Shown: positions 42,252 through 53,130 of the stretch, piece by piece | Layout of the letters: every line of letters starts with the position of its first letter | Numbering within the stretch: the stretch's first letter is position 1 | Assembly (NCBI GenBank): GCA_009667805.1 | Contig: CM019064.1 | Location: 268,503,662 to 268,567,661 of the forward strand | Direction of reading: 5' to 3' | Length of the DNA stretch: 64,000 bases | Source of the DNA: Leptobrachium leishanense | Lineage: Eukaryota > Chordata > Amphibia > Anura > Megophryidae | The notes under the pieces: model-generated | What the model saw: the letters and a program-made list of their open reading frames with translations, nothing else | Told to the model about the DNA's origin: nothing | Database searches by the model: none | Made by a program: the position numbers and the translations under genes

Positions 42252-42639
42252 GGTGGGCACTAGGGATGAGCTGTTCGGGTTCGGACGGTTCGGGGTTCGA
42301 CCCGAACTTAGCCTGTTCGAGCAGATCGCGAACCCCGAACATTTCCGGGTGTTCGCCGCATGTTCGACCACAATGCATTTTCCCACTGCCTGAAGCTCGT
42401 AATTGGCTACAGCCTTGCACCTGACCACAGGTCTGGTGCAAGACTGGTTGAACACTATGCCAATCACCACTCAGAGTCCTGATTGGGCAAATTTTGCCCA
42501 ATCATGGGCTCACAGAGCTAAGTCCCTCAGCACACTATATAAGGTTTCCACGCAGCGCTTCTGCACGCATTTCAGAGGAGATTTCAAAGGAGATAGTTGT
42601 GTGTGTTGTTACTGCCGGTCTGCCACGCTACTGGGGGGG

Positions 42640-43330
42640 TCTCATTTCGACCAAATATCAGGGAATTTAGGTAATGTGTTTCTTGTCACTGTGCCAGCAA
42701 TTTTTTTGGGGGTTTACAACTTTATTTAAAACATTTGTGTATTGAGGTGATTTTCTGGGTCTTGTCACACTGTGCCAGAAAGTCTTTTTGGGTCTCATTT
42801 ATACCAAATATCAGGGAATTTAGGTGATGTGTGTCTTGTCACTGTGCCAGCAAGTTTTTTTGGGGTTTACAACTTTATTTAAAACATTGGTGAATTGAGG
42901 TGATTTTCTGGGTCTTGTCACTGTGCCAGCAAATCTTTTTGGGGCTCACTAATTTCTTTAAAACACTTGTGAATTAAGGTGATCTGTTTCTCATCATACA
43001 AACAGTACCACGCTGTATTTTGGGGCTCACTAATTTCTTTAAAACACTTGGGAATTAAGGTGATCTGTGACTCGTCATACAAACAGTACCACGCTGTATT
43101 TTGGGGCTCACTAATTTCTTTAAAACACTTGGGAATTAAGGTGATGTTCTGTGTCTCGTCACACAGCCAGCAATTTTTTTTGGGGCTCACTAATTTCTTT
43201 AAAACACTTGGGAATTATGGTGATCTGTGTCTCGTCATACAAAAAGTACCACGCTGTATTTTGGGGCTCACTAATTTATTTAAAACATTTGTGAATAAAG
43301 GTGATCTGTCTCTTGTCACTGGCTGCCAGC
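42640..43330 (+). repeat. 5' subterminal tandem array of the hAT, ~80-bp units
   Basis: Repeating core TTTGGGGCTCACTAATTTCT, then TTTAAAACACTTGxGAATTAAGG and TGATCTGTGxCTCGTCA, at about 80-bp spacing (43019, 43101, 43181, 43261). Older, more varied units with TTTACAACTTTATTTAAAAC lie to the left. Such arrays often hold transposase-binding sites in hAT elements. That role is an inference here. Confidence 0.85.
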
Positions 43331-43427
43331 TATCAGTGTGTCTCACTGAGTTATACCAGAGTTATTTAAATCTTTATACCAGAGTTGAATCAGAGTTCTG
43401 TATATATTAATCTATATATCACTCACC

Positions 43428-45832
43428 ATGTCTGAAAGAACAAAAAGGACAGGCAGACGCTCCCAGCCACAGATAAGAGGGAAAGCAGCCCCTGTGTCGG
43501 GAGGCTGTGTCTCTGGTCGTGGTGGACATGGTGCATCCTCTGCAGGGGCACGCTTGTCCTTTCTAACTGGTGCTGGCCGTCTTAAGCAGCAGCAGCAACA
43601 TACAGAGGACTTGGTGGATTGGCTAACCAGGCCATCCTCATCCTCCGAGTCCTCTGCCAGCCAGGCTTCTAGTGCTTTACAGTCCACCTCAGCTGCCAAA
43701 GCATCTAATGCAGCCTCCATGTCCACAGCTACTCCTGCCGTAGCCTCGCTATCACACACGGAAGAGTCAGCTGAATTGTTTGACTACAATGAGAGTGACA
43801 TGCTGCTTGAGGATGCGCAGCAAGTACAGTGCTCTGATTCAATCTCTGAGGTTGAGCAAGGGAGTATAATCAACCTAGAAGAAGGGGGTGCCATTGATGA
43901 CACACAAATTACTGGCACTCATGCTTCCCCAGCAGCTGCAGCATACTGCCAAGTTGGCTCCAGTGACAAGGAGATAGGGGGTGAAGATGACATTGATGAT
44001 GAGGTCACTGACTCCACCTGGGTGCCAGATCGAACTGAGGAATCAAGTGAGGAGGAGGGGGAGGAGGAGGAGGCACAGCAAACACGAGGCACAACATCCT
44101 CTGTGACCAACCGAAGCACTAGCCAGTCCAAGCCCTCACATGTCAGAGCTGCTCCGGTGCAGAGCGCTGTTGTCTCAAAGAACACATGCAGGAACTCTGC
44201 TGTCTGGGAGTTCTTTAAGAAATGTGCAGCAGACCCCACCGTTGCTATTTGTAATCTATGTCAGAGGAGGCTGAAGCGTGGGATAAACACCGGACACTTG
44301 GGTACCACGTGCTTGAGGCGACATATGAACAAGTGCCACACATCCCGTTGGGGCAAAACTTTGCGTAGGTCCTCCTCCTCCTCATCTGTCTCTACCCACA
44401 CTGTATGTCCTGCCATGCAATTGCCTACAACCTCCACCGACAGGGATGATGCTACAGTAATGGATGTACCAGCAGGTCCTTCCTCACAATGTGACATCAT
44501 CCCAGTAGCTGAAGATTTACGTAGTCAGATTACGTTGCCGCAGCTGCTGCAGCGAAAGAAAAAATATAGTCCCAACCATCCCCAAGCACAGCGTCTAAAT
44601 GCCAGCTTAGCAAAATTACTCGCATTGCGGCTGCTGCCTTTCCAGCTGGTGGACTCTGCTCCCTTCCGTGAATTTGCTGAATGCGCTGTACCACAGTGGC
44701 AGGTTCCAAAACGCCATTACTTTTCATGCAAGGCCATTCCACCACTATACCAGCACGTGGAAGACAATGTTATCCAGTCATTGGGAAAGGCAGTCAGCAG
44801 CAAGGTGCATGTCACTTTAGACACGTGGTCCAGCAAGCATGGAAAGGGTCGTTACATTTCCTTCACGGCACACTGGGTAACTCTGATTGCAGCTGGGAGG
44901 GAGGATCCAAGACAGGGCTCTTTGCTGGAGCTTGTTCATCCACCACGCCTCCAGAAATCTGCTTGTATGAGGTCTGTCTGCTTCACCACCACCACCTCTT
45001 CCTCCTCCTCCTCCTCCTTCTCTGTCTCTGGCGAAGTGGCAGTTAAACCCACGCCTGACAGGGTCTACGCAATGGCTCAAGAAAAAAGATGCCATATTGT
45101 GCTTGAGCTGGTTTGTTTAGGGGACAGGAGCCACACCGGGTCATAAATTTTGTCAGCTCTGCAGGGGCAGGTGCAGAGATGGTTAACACCACGCCAGCTT
45201 GAGCTGGGAATGATCGTCTGCGATAATGGCAGCAACCTTCTCTCCGCCCTACGCAAGGGTAAATTGACGCATGTACCATGCCTAGCACACGTCCTAAATC
45301 TGGTGGTACAGCGTTTCCTAACCAAGTACCCAGGGCTGCCAGAGCTTCTCATCCAGGCCAGAAAAGTCTGCAACCACTTCAGACGGTCATTCCCAGCAAG
45401 CGTTCGCCTGGCAGAAATTCAAAGAGAATTCCACCTTCCCACAAACCGTCTGATCTGTGACATGCCCACCAGGTGGAATTCGACATTAGCAATGCTGCAG
45501 CGTCTGAACAAACAGCAGAGGGCCATCAACGAGTACCTGTGTGAGTATGGCACAAGGACAGGTTCTGGTCAACTTGTTTTTTTTCCCCCCCGCAGTGGCT
45601 GATGATCAAGGATGCATGCACTGTACTGTCACCATTTGAGGAGGCAACGAGGATGGTGAGCAGGGACAGTGCATGCATCAGTGACACAATTCCTTTAGTG
45701 TTCCTGCTGGAGCACACTCTGCGGGGAATTATAGATGTGGCTCTAGAGGCAGAGCAGCGGGAGGAAGAGGAGGCCTTCCCTAGCTCTCAAGGCCCCAGTC
45801 TTTCCACAGACAGCATTCCAGCGGGTCCTACT
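43428..45832 (+). pseudogene. hAT transposase, N-terminal and central parts (frameshifted)
   Basis: The start ATG at 43428 has a good context (CACCATGTC). Residues 1-250 are low-complexity, S/A/E-rich. A BED zinc finger follows with W260, C275, C278, H299 and H304. The catalytic region follows: VTLDTWSSKHGKGRYISFTAHW at about residue 465 (first Asp), then after a frameshift near 45110-45150 the block MIVCDNGSNLLSAL (second Asp), HVPCLAHVLNLVV and MPTRWNSTLAML. A second frameshift is in a T8C7 run at about 45577-45593, after which ACTVLSPFEEATRMVS resumes. A Gypsy inserted at 45833 ends the reading. It would cut and paste the hAT in an intact copy. Confidence 0.88.
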
Positions 45833-46382
45833 TGTAACGTTGGGGGCTTCCAGCCCTACCTGTGTGCTTGAGGACAGCAAGTCTGATGCTGCTCGCTGAC
45901 CACTGCCCGGTTTAAATGGAGACAGGCAGGGAGGTGATTGCATGAGGTGTGGCTTGAGTGGGGGGCGTGGTCTGGTGAAGGTCTTTAAAAACCCTCAGTA
46001 TAGTTTCAGAAGTTGCCAGATCGTGGTTATCCATACCTGAGCTCCTTGTACCTGACTGCTATATTGATTTAACCTGTTATTGACCTCTGCTTGTGTTCTG
46101 ACCATTCTGCCTTCTGTTGCCCTAGACTATTTACTTGTACTACGCTACTGCTCTGATACCGACCCGGCTATTCCATTTGACCATTCTGAACTCTGTATTC
46201 CTGATTCTGGCTCGGCTGACTCCTCTCCGTATTGTTAACCCTTTTCTGTCTAGCTAGTTTACCTGGCCAATTCTAAGGACCAGACAGATAGGGATCATTC
46301 ACAGCTACACTGTTGGTAGCTTCTGGGTTTTGTGGAGTGTTGGGGGTTAAGTACTGCGTGGTGGGATCCGGGAACCGTGACA
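45833..46382 (+). repeat. 5' LTR of the chromodomain Gypsy
   Basis: 550 bp, TGTAACGTTGGG to AACCGTGACA. The internal region begins with TTACGATCTGGCC, the likely primer-binding segment. Confidence 0.94.
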
Positions 46383-46398
46383 TTACGATCTGGCCAAT

Positions 46399-47330
46399 AT
46401 GGATCCCGCAGATTTAACACAGCACTTGGCTACCTTTGTATCCAGACAGGATGAGCAGGATCATAGGATGGATCAGTTTGCCATTGCCTTACAAACTATC
46501 CTGAATCGTACTGCACACCTGGAACCAGTTGGGGTTGCACCCCCGCCTGCTATACCTGTGCCCCCTGTCGTTCAGACATCCCAGGTACACATGACCGCTC
46601 CTATGAGGTTTGACGGTACTCCCTCTGAGTGCCGGGGATTTTTGGTCCATGTGGATATCCATTTTAAATTAAATCCACAAATGTTTTTCTCTGACATTGC
46701 CAAAGTGGGGTTTATTATTAACCATCTGTCTGGCAGAGCGTTGACATGGGCGACTCCTTTATGGGAGGCAGAGAGACCTATTGTACAGGATTATAAAGAA
46801 TTCATAGCCGAGTTACAACGTACATTTAATCCTACCAGAAGGCCACGATAGCCGGCAAATCCTTGTTCCGCATACGTCAAGGGAACAGAACTGTGTCTGA
46901 TTATGCCATAGAATTTAAAACCTTAATTTCTGATGTGAACTGGACAAATGAGACACTGGTTCTGGCTTTTATGGAGGGGTTATCAGAGTCGTTGATGCAT
47001 GAATTAGCTCCACGTAAACTACCTGAGGTATTGTGTGAACTCATTGATTACTGTATAGATCTGGATAATCAGATAAGGGATAGAAGGACTCCAAGAGAGA
47101 GATCCAAGAGACCGTTACCTAGGTTGGCCCCTGTCTTTCAAGCACCACCCAGAGAGTTATCACCCTCCTCAGAGCCTATGCAACTAGGCCGTACTAGGCT
47201 TACAGAGGAGGAGAGAACAAGGCGTTTTCGTGAGGGATTGTGCCTGTATTGTGGTTTGGAGGGACATGTACGATTTCAATGTCCTACTCGCCCTAAGATG
47301 CATGATAAGCCGGAAAACTACCGCACCTAA
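46399..47330 (+). pseudogene. Gypsy Gag, one frameshift
   Basis: 46399-46851 opens with MDPADLTQHLATFVSRQDEQ and includes FDGTPSECRGFLVHVDIHF and LTWATPLWE, a typical capsid-type Gag of Sushi-like Gypsy. At about 46840 the frame shifts by one base and continues as ATIAGKSLFRIRQGNRTVSDYAIEFKTL to 47330. A CCHC knuckle (CLYCGLEGHVRFQC) lies near 47242. It would form the virus-like particle in an intact element. Confidence 0.9.
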
Positions 47331-47350
47331 GGCAGCTGAGGAGACAGGCC

Positions 47351-50300
47351 TTGGGTGTGATATGCATGTCTCCTATCAAAGACACTAAACTTATGTTACC
47401 AGTATCCTTGGCTTGGGAGACCAAGACCACACATAATACCGCTTTTGTGGATTCTGGGGCTGCTGGTAACTTTATTGATGTTAACTACGCTTCTTCCATT
47501 TCTCTACCTCTGGTTGTAAGAGAGACACCCTTAGCCGTTGAAGCCATAGATGGCAGGTCGTTATCCTGCCCTAGGATTACTCATGATACGGTTACAGTAG
47601 TTCTTACTACTGGTCTCTTGCATAAAGAAAAGATCATATTCCAAGTTATCCACTCACCTTCCAATCCTGTTGTACTTGGTTTCCCCTGGTTGGTGGAACA
47701 CAATCCCGTTATTGATTGGGTTAAAGGAGAGATACTGTCTTGGAGTTCTGCATGTTTTGGGACTTGTTTAATACCCATTCAGCATGTCGGTGCCCTGAAC
47801 ACACCCACAGCCCCTCCATTGTCTACTGAAGTTCCTGAACAATATGCAGACCTCAGGGCTGTATTTGATAAAAGAGAGGCAGAGAAACTACCTCCACATA
47901 GACCATATGATTGTGCTATTGATATTCATCCGGGTACCATGCCTCCTCGAGGCAAAGTATATCCTCTTTCCATAAAGGAGAACCAAATTATGGAGGAGTA
48001 CATCAAGGAGAACTTGGAGAGAGGTTTTATCCGACGTTCCTCTTCTCCAGCAGGGGCTGGATTCTTTTTTGTGTCGAAAAAAGAGGGAGATTTACGCCCG
48101 TGTATTGATTATAGGGGGCTTAACAAGATCACCATTAAGAACGTGTACCCTATCCCTCTCATATCGGAACTGTTCGACAGGTTAAGAGGTTCAGCAGTGT
48201 ACACTAAACTTGATTTAAGAGGAGCTTACAATTTGATACGCATAAAAGAGGGGCATGAGTGGAGAACAGCATTTAACACCAGGAGTGGGCATTATGAATA
48301 CTTGGTCATGCCTTTTGGTCTTTGTAATGCTCCAGCGGTATTCCAGGATTTTATTAATGATGTGCTCAGAGATTTCTTGCAAACCTTTGTTATAGTATAC
48401 CTAGACGATATATTGATTTACTCTCCCGATCTGAAAACCCACCATGCACATGTCAGACAGGTATTAGCTAAATTACTGGACAATGGTCTTTATTGCAAAC
48501 TAGAGAAGTGTTTATTCGACATTACTACTGTGAAATTCCTTGGGTACATTATCACTCCAGAGGGTTTTGAGATGGACCCTTCTAAACTCACGGCCATCTC
48601 AGAATGGCCTCTTCCTCAAGGTCTCAAAGCCATACAGAGGTTTCTGGGGTTTTCTAACTATTATATCAAGAATTATTCCGCTATAGCCTCTCCTATCATT
48701 AATATGACACGCAAAGGTCTGAAGTACCAGATCTGGTCTTCTCAATCTAAACAAGCATTCGAAGCCCTCAAACAGGCTTTTACTTCCGCTCCCGTGTTAC
48801 GGCATCCTGATTCCAGGATTCCGTTTATTCTTGAGGTTGATGCTTCTGAGATAGGCATTGGGGCTGTCCTGTCTCAAAGAGAATCTCCAGGGAAACCACT
48901 ACATCCTTGTGGGTTCTTTTCAAGAAAATTATCACCAGCAGAAGGCAATTATGATATTGGCAACAGAGAATTGCTTGCTATTGTGTCTGCCCTGTCAGAG
49001 TGGAGACATTTGTTGGAAGGTACTCTTGATCCTTTATTGATAATCACTGATCATAAGAACCTTACGTACATCGGGGATGCTAAACGTTTGAACTCGAGAC
49101 AGGCCAGGTGGTCATTGCTACTGTCTCGGTTAATTTTGTATTGACTTACAGACCAGGTGACCGCAATGTAAAGGCTGATGCCTTATCTCGTCAATATGAC
49201 CCATATGAATCTAATACACAAGACGACAATCCTATAGTTCCTCCTGAACGTATTGTGGCTTTCACAGTCTTGTCTGTCTCCTCGCCTTTCCTGGAATGCC
49301 TCCAGGCAGCTCAAGTGGGGGCTCCACCTGACAAGCCTCCAGATATGTTGTTTGTACCTGAAAAGGAAAGACAAGAATTACTCATAATGTTTCATGATTC
49401 TAAACCAGCAGGTCATCCTGGTATTACTAAGACTCTTACCAGTATCTCCAGACAGTTCTGGTGGCCCACCATGCGACAGGACGTACGCCTGTTTGTTTTG
49501 GCTTGTCAAATCTGTGCCAGAAGCAAAACCAGTAAAACCTTGCCTGTCGGTCTATTGCAGCCTTTACCCACGCCTAAGAGGCCTTGGTCTCATCTATCTA
49601 TGGATTTTATTGTGGACTTGCCGAAGTCCAAAGGTCATACTGTGGTTCTGACAGTTGTAGACCGCTTCTCCAAAATGGCTCATTTTGTCCCTTTACCTAA
49701 GCTTCCTACAGCCAAAGAACTGGCGGTTGTCTTTGCTAGAGAGATTGTACGAATACATGGGGTTCCGTCTGAAATAGTCTCTGACAGAGGAGCTCAGTTC
49801 GTCTCTCGTTTCTGGAGGGTTTTCTGTGCGGAGATGGGGGTGCGATTTGCCTTCTCTTCAGCATACCATCCACAAACCAATGGGGCAGCAGAGAGGGCAA
49901 ATCAGGGTCTCGAGCAGTACATACGTTGCTTTACCACACAACAACAAGACAATTGGTCGGAGTTGTTGCCCTGGGCTGAGTATGCACGTAATAACGCCGT
50001 TAATGAGACCACTGGCCACTCTCCTTTTTCTGCTATCTATGTTTTTTTCCCTCCGGCTCTACCGCTTCAGTTTAATGAACAGGCCATCCCGGCTCTCGAT
50101 GACCATCTCAATCAACTACAAGAGATTTGGAGACAGATTCGCGTAAATATGGAGCGCAATGTTGCTGTCCAGAAACGCAAGGCTGACAGGCATAGGTTAC
50201 AAGCTCCCTCCTATAACGTGGGGGATAGAGTTTGGTTGTCTACTAGGAACGTGAAGTTACGGGTGCCTTCTATGAAAATGGCACCTCAGTTTATTGGTCC

Positions 50301-50763
50301 ATATAAGATCATTCGCCGCGTTAACCCTGTGGCTTATGCTCTTGCCCTTCCTAAACATCTTCGCTTGCACAACGTCTTTCACACCTCCCTACTGAAACCT
50401 TTGTTGTGTAACAGGTACACGCGGGTCGTTCCTCCTCCTCCACCTGTTCAGGTTGATGGTGAATCGGAGTATGAGGTTAGGAGGGTTTTGGATTCTAGGC
50501 TGTGCAGGGGTGTTCTGCAGTACTTGGTCGATTGGGTGGGCTATGGCCCGGAAGACCGGTCCTGGATTCCAGCTTCCGACATGTCGGCCTCTAGGTTGGT
50601 CAGGGCGTTCCATGCCTCGCACCCCGATCGCCCTGGTGGTCGTATTGCCGCTCGTCCTGTTGGTCGTCCGGTGGCCTCCCGTGGAGAGGGGGGTACTGTA
50701 ACGTTGGGGGCTTCCAGCCCTACCTGTGTGCTTGAGGACAGCAAGTCTGATGCTGCTCGCTGA
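47351..50763 (+). pseudogene. Gypsy Pol (protease-RT-RNase H-integrase-chromodomain), one frameshift
   Basis: 47351-49144 has protease FVDSGAAGNFID, RT with MPFGLCNAPAVFQDF and YLDDILIYS, and RNase H starting VDASEIGIGAVLSQ. A one-base loss at about 49128 breaks the RNase H tail, and the frame continues from 49108 as NFVLTYRPGDRNVKADALSR. Integrase has the HHCC site (H near GHPGITK, then CQICARSK), Asp in SMDFIVDLP, Asp in VSDRGAQF and Glu in GAAERANQ. The C-terminal chromodomain reads EYEVRRVLDSRLCRG, YLVDWVGYGPEDRSWIP. Gag and Pol are in different frames at 47331-47351, which may be a normal frameshift site or decay. Confidence 0.92.
50680..50696 (+). promoter_or_regulatory. Polypurine tract of the chromodomain Gypsy
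   Basis: GTGGAGAGGGGGGTAC directly precedes the 3' LTR. Confidence 0.75.
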
Positions 50764-51246
50764 CCACTGCCCGGTTTAAATGGAGACAGGCAGGGAGGTG
50801 ATTGCATGAGGTGTGGCTTGAGTGGGGGGCGTGGTCTGGTGAAGGTCTTTAAAAACCCTCAGTATAGTTTCAGAAGTTGCCAGATCGTGGTTATCCATAC
50901 CTGAGCTCCTTGTACCTGACTGCTATATTGATTTAACCTGTTATTGACCTCTGCTTGTGTTCTGACCATTCTGCCTTCTGTTGCCCTAGACTATTTACTT
51001 GTACTACGCTACTGCTCTGATACCGACCCGGCTATTCCATTTGACCATTCTGAACTCTGTATTCCTGATTCTGGCTCGGCTGACTCCTCTCCGTATTGTT
51101 AACCCTTTTCTGTCTAGCTAGTTTACCTGGCCAATTCTAAGGACCAGACAGATAGGGATCATTCACAGCTACACTGTTGGTAGCTTCTGGGTTTTGTGGA
51201 GTGTTGGGGGTTAAGTACTGCGTGGTGGGATCCGGGAACCGTGACA
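50697..51246 (+). repeat. 3' LTR of the chromodomain Gypsy
   Basis: 550 bp, no difference from the 5' LTR found by eye. The last codons of the integrase-chromodomain frame run into it. Confidence 0.94.
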
Positions 51247-51860
51247 CTACTCAGATCAGACAGGAGGAGGATGAGGAGGAGGAGGAGGACTATTTAAGTA
51301 GTGGGGGCATTGAAGGTGGGGATTCCTCAAGGCAGGGTTTTGTGTGCCCAGAAACAGAAGGGCTTGTCGGTGGCTGGGAGGAGGAAGTGCACCATACGGT
51401 CATCCTCATTGACCAGGAGGACTCGGCAGCTAATGCCACCTCCAACCTACGCTGCATGGGCTCCCTAATGATGCAAAGCCTGCTAAAGGACCCCAGGATT
51501 CGTGCTATCAAGGAGAGGGATCATTACTGGTTGGCAACCCTTCTTGATCCACGATACAAGGGGAAAGTTGCAGAGCTCATCCTGCCCGCACAGAGAGAGC
51601 ACAGGATGACAAAACTTGAGGACGCTCTAAAGCGAAACTTGTGTAACACCTTTCCAGGCACTGTTAGATTACCAAGTGCTGACACACGTGCTTCTGAGGC
51701 TGCAGGTGATCATAGGAATAGCGGTGAAGGCCAGGGCTGCTTGACTGATGCATTTTTAAATTTTTTTAGTCCTCGACGCCAAGGGACGTCAAATGTAGGT
51801 TGGTATTGTGGAAGAGTTCAGTGCTGGAGGTTTTGTGAATGCAGAAGAGGACATCCCCTA
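51247..51860 (+). pseudogene. hAT transposase, continuation after the Gypsy
   Basis: Resumes the hAT frame at the CTACT duplication: an acidic stretch, then LRCMGSLMMQSLLKDPRIRAIKERDHYWLATLLDPRYKGKVAELI, the typical segment before the hAT dimerisation domain, and FLNFFSPRRQG. The expected C-terminal domain does not follow on this strand. It appears inverted just downstream. Confidence 0.85.
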
Positions 51861-51948
51861 TCTATTCCATTACTTCAGCATCAGGGGATTGATAGCTTCT
51901 GATCCAGGACTGATTCATTTTTATAAATGTCAGCCGGTCTACAGAGTC

Positions 51949-52219
51949 ACAAGTGAATAAAGAAACTCCAGAGTCCACGATAAATTTCAATGGATTTAAT
52001 CCAACAACAGGAAAAAAGGCAACGTTTCGACCATGACTGGTCTTTGTCAAGAGGCTTGACAAAGACCAGTCATGGTCGAAACGTTGCCTTTTTTCCTGTT
52101 GTTGGATTAAATCCATTGAAATTTATCGTGGACTCTGGAGTTTCTTTATTCACTTGTGACTGCTGGGGCTGTGGAGCAAGAGACCCTCACTCCTATTATC
52201 CACCTTGGGTTTGCATTCG
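51949..52219. mobile_element. Palindromic hammerhead-like repeat insertion, TSD GGTCTACAGAGTC
   Basis: Two 106-bp arms (51946-52051 and 52055-52160) are perfect reverse complements around a 3-bp spacer. A further ~58 bp of non-palindromic sequence follows. GGTCTACAGAGTC flanks the whole (51936-51948 and 52220-52232), a 13-bp target duplication. Each arm carries TTGACAA, a stem GACCA/TGGTC with 4-nt loop, and GAAACG at its inner end. It interrupts the inverted hAT C-terminal domain. Confidence 0.88.
52013..52093. ncRNA. Pair of hammerhead-like motifs, head to head
   Basis: One copy on each strand around the palindrome centre: TTGACAA box, five-pair stem II, GAAAC box. The first box lacks C3 and has A for the catalytic G8, so self-cleavage is unlikely. 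A transcript through the centre would instead form one long hairpin. Confidence 0.5.
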
Positions 52220-52474
52220 GGTCTACAGAGTCGGTGGACAGACGCACTCTTTTGTCTGTGACAAAACCTCCAGCGGCACTGAACGTCCTTTCGGAAAGCA
52301 CGCTAGATGAAGGGCAACCTAGTAGCTGCATAGCATATTGGCTAAGTTCTGGCCAGTGATCCAATCTCAACACCCAGTAAGCCAGTGGATCATCTGCTGG
52401 AAAGGTATCCAGGTCTGCCCTTGCCCCTAGGTAGTCCTGCACCATATGGTGAGGATGCTGGCAATAGGTGCACA

Positions 52475-53130
52475 AAAGGGTTACGGTGTGAAGGCACTTG
52501 CTGCCATGAAAGGCACAATATCTGGCTGCACCGACGCCCATTAAAAAAAACAAAAAACTTTTTCAATATAGGACCACATGGTCCACCCCTGCACTTTTCC
52601 ACAATACCACAGGGGGTTACTGTATGGTGATACTTGATGGCCTGGCATTAAAGGCACAATATCTGGGTGCACTGATGCCCATTACCACCAGATCAAAAAC
52701 TTTTCAATATAGGACCACATGGTTCACCCCTGCACTCTTCCACAATACCACAGAGGGGTTACTGTATGATGATACTTGATGGCCTGGCACTAAAGGCACA
52801 ATATGTGGGTGCATTGACGCCCATTACCACCAGATCAAAAACTTTTCAATATAGGACCACATGGTTCACCCCTGCACTCTTCCACAATACCACAGAGGGG
52901 TTACTGTATGATGATACTTGATGGCCTGGCATTAAAGGCACAATATCTGGGTGCACTGACGCCCATTCCCAGATTCATATCTTTTTAATATAGGACCGCA
53001 TGGTCCACCCCTGCACTCTTCCACAATACCACAGAGGGGTTACTGTATGATAGTACTTGCATGCCTGGCACTAAAGGCACAATATCTGAGTGCACTGCGA
53101 TTGACGCCTGTATCAGATTCATATCCTCAG
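52475..53130 (+). repeat. 3' subterminal tandem array of the hAT, ~140-bp units
   Basis: Units marked by CAATATAGGACCxCATGGT at 52564, 52704, 52847 and 52986, with CACAATACCACAG, GGGGTTACTGTATG and AAAGGCACAATAT. Spacings are 139-143 bp. It is the 3' counterpart of the array at 42640-43330 but unrelated in sequence. Confidence 0.9.

Larger units (their letters stand above)
45833..51246 (+). mobile_element. Chromodomain Gypsy (chromovirus-type) LTR retrotransposon, 5414 bp, TSD CTACT
   Basis: LTRs of 550 bp at 45833-46382 and 50697-51246 look identical by eye. A perfect 5-bp duplication CTACT (45828-45832 and 51247-51251) flanks them. Internal order is gag with CCHC knuckle, protease, RT, RNase H, integrase, chromodomain. 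It interrupts the hAT transposase gene and is one of the youngest insertions in the window, yet gag and pol each carry a frameshift. Confidence 0.95.
51862..52553 (-). pseudogene. hAT C-terminal dimerisation domain, inverted
   Basis: Read on the minus strand: VQDYLGARADLDTFPADDPLAYWVLR, WPELSQYAMQLLGCPSSSVLSERTFSAAGGFVTDKRVRLSTDSVD, interrupted by a palindromic insert, then SVDRLTFIKMNQSWIRSYQSPDAEVME. This is the conserved hAT C-terminus, with the SSSVLSERTFSAAG core. It lies in opposite orientation to the rest of the gene, between 51860 and about 52475. The transposase is therefore disrupted by inversion as well as by insertions. Confidence 0.9.

Noticed and set aside
42640..43330. Regularly spaced repeats resembling a CRISPR array
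   Set aside because: Units are contiguous ~80-bp tandem copies without unique spacers, inside a eukaryotic hAT transposon.
45577..45602. Polypyrimidine run followed by CAG in the hAT gene, resembling an intron end
   Set aside because: No fitting donor at a reasonable distance, and the frame is restored by a small indel in the homopolymer, so a frameshift is simpler.
43428..51902. Domesticated BED-finger (ZBED-like) host gene
   Set aside because: hAT terminal repeats and an 8-bp duplication enclose it, and it carries frameshifts, a Gypsy insertion and an inversion, so no selection for host function is visible.
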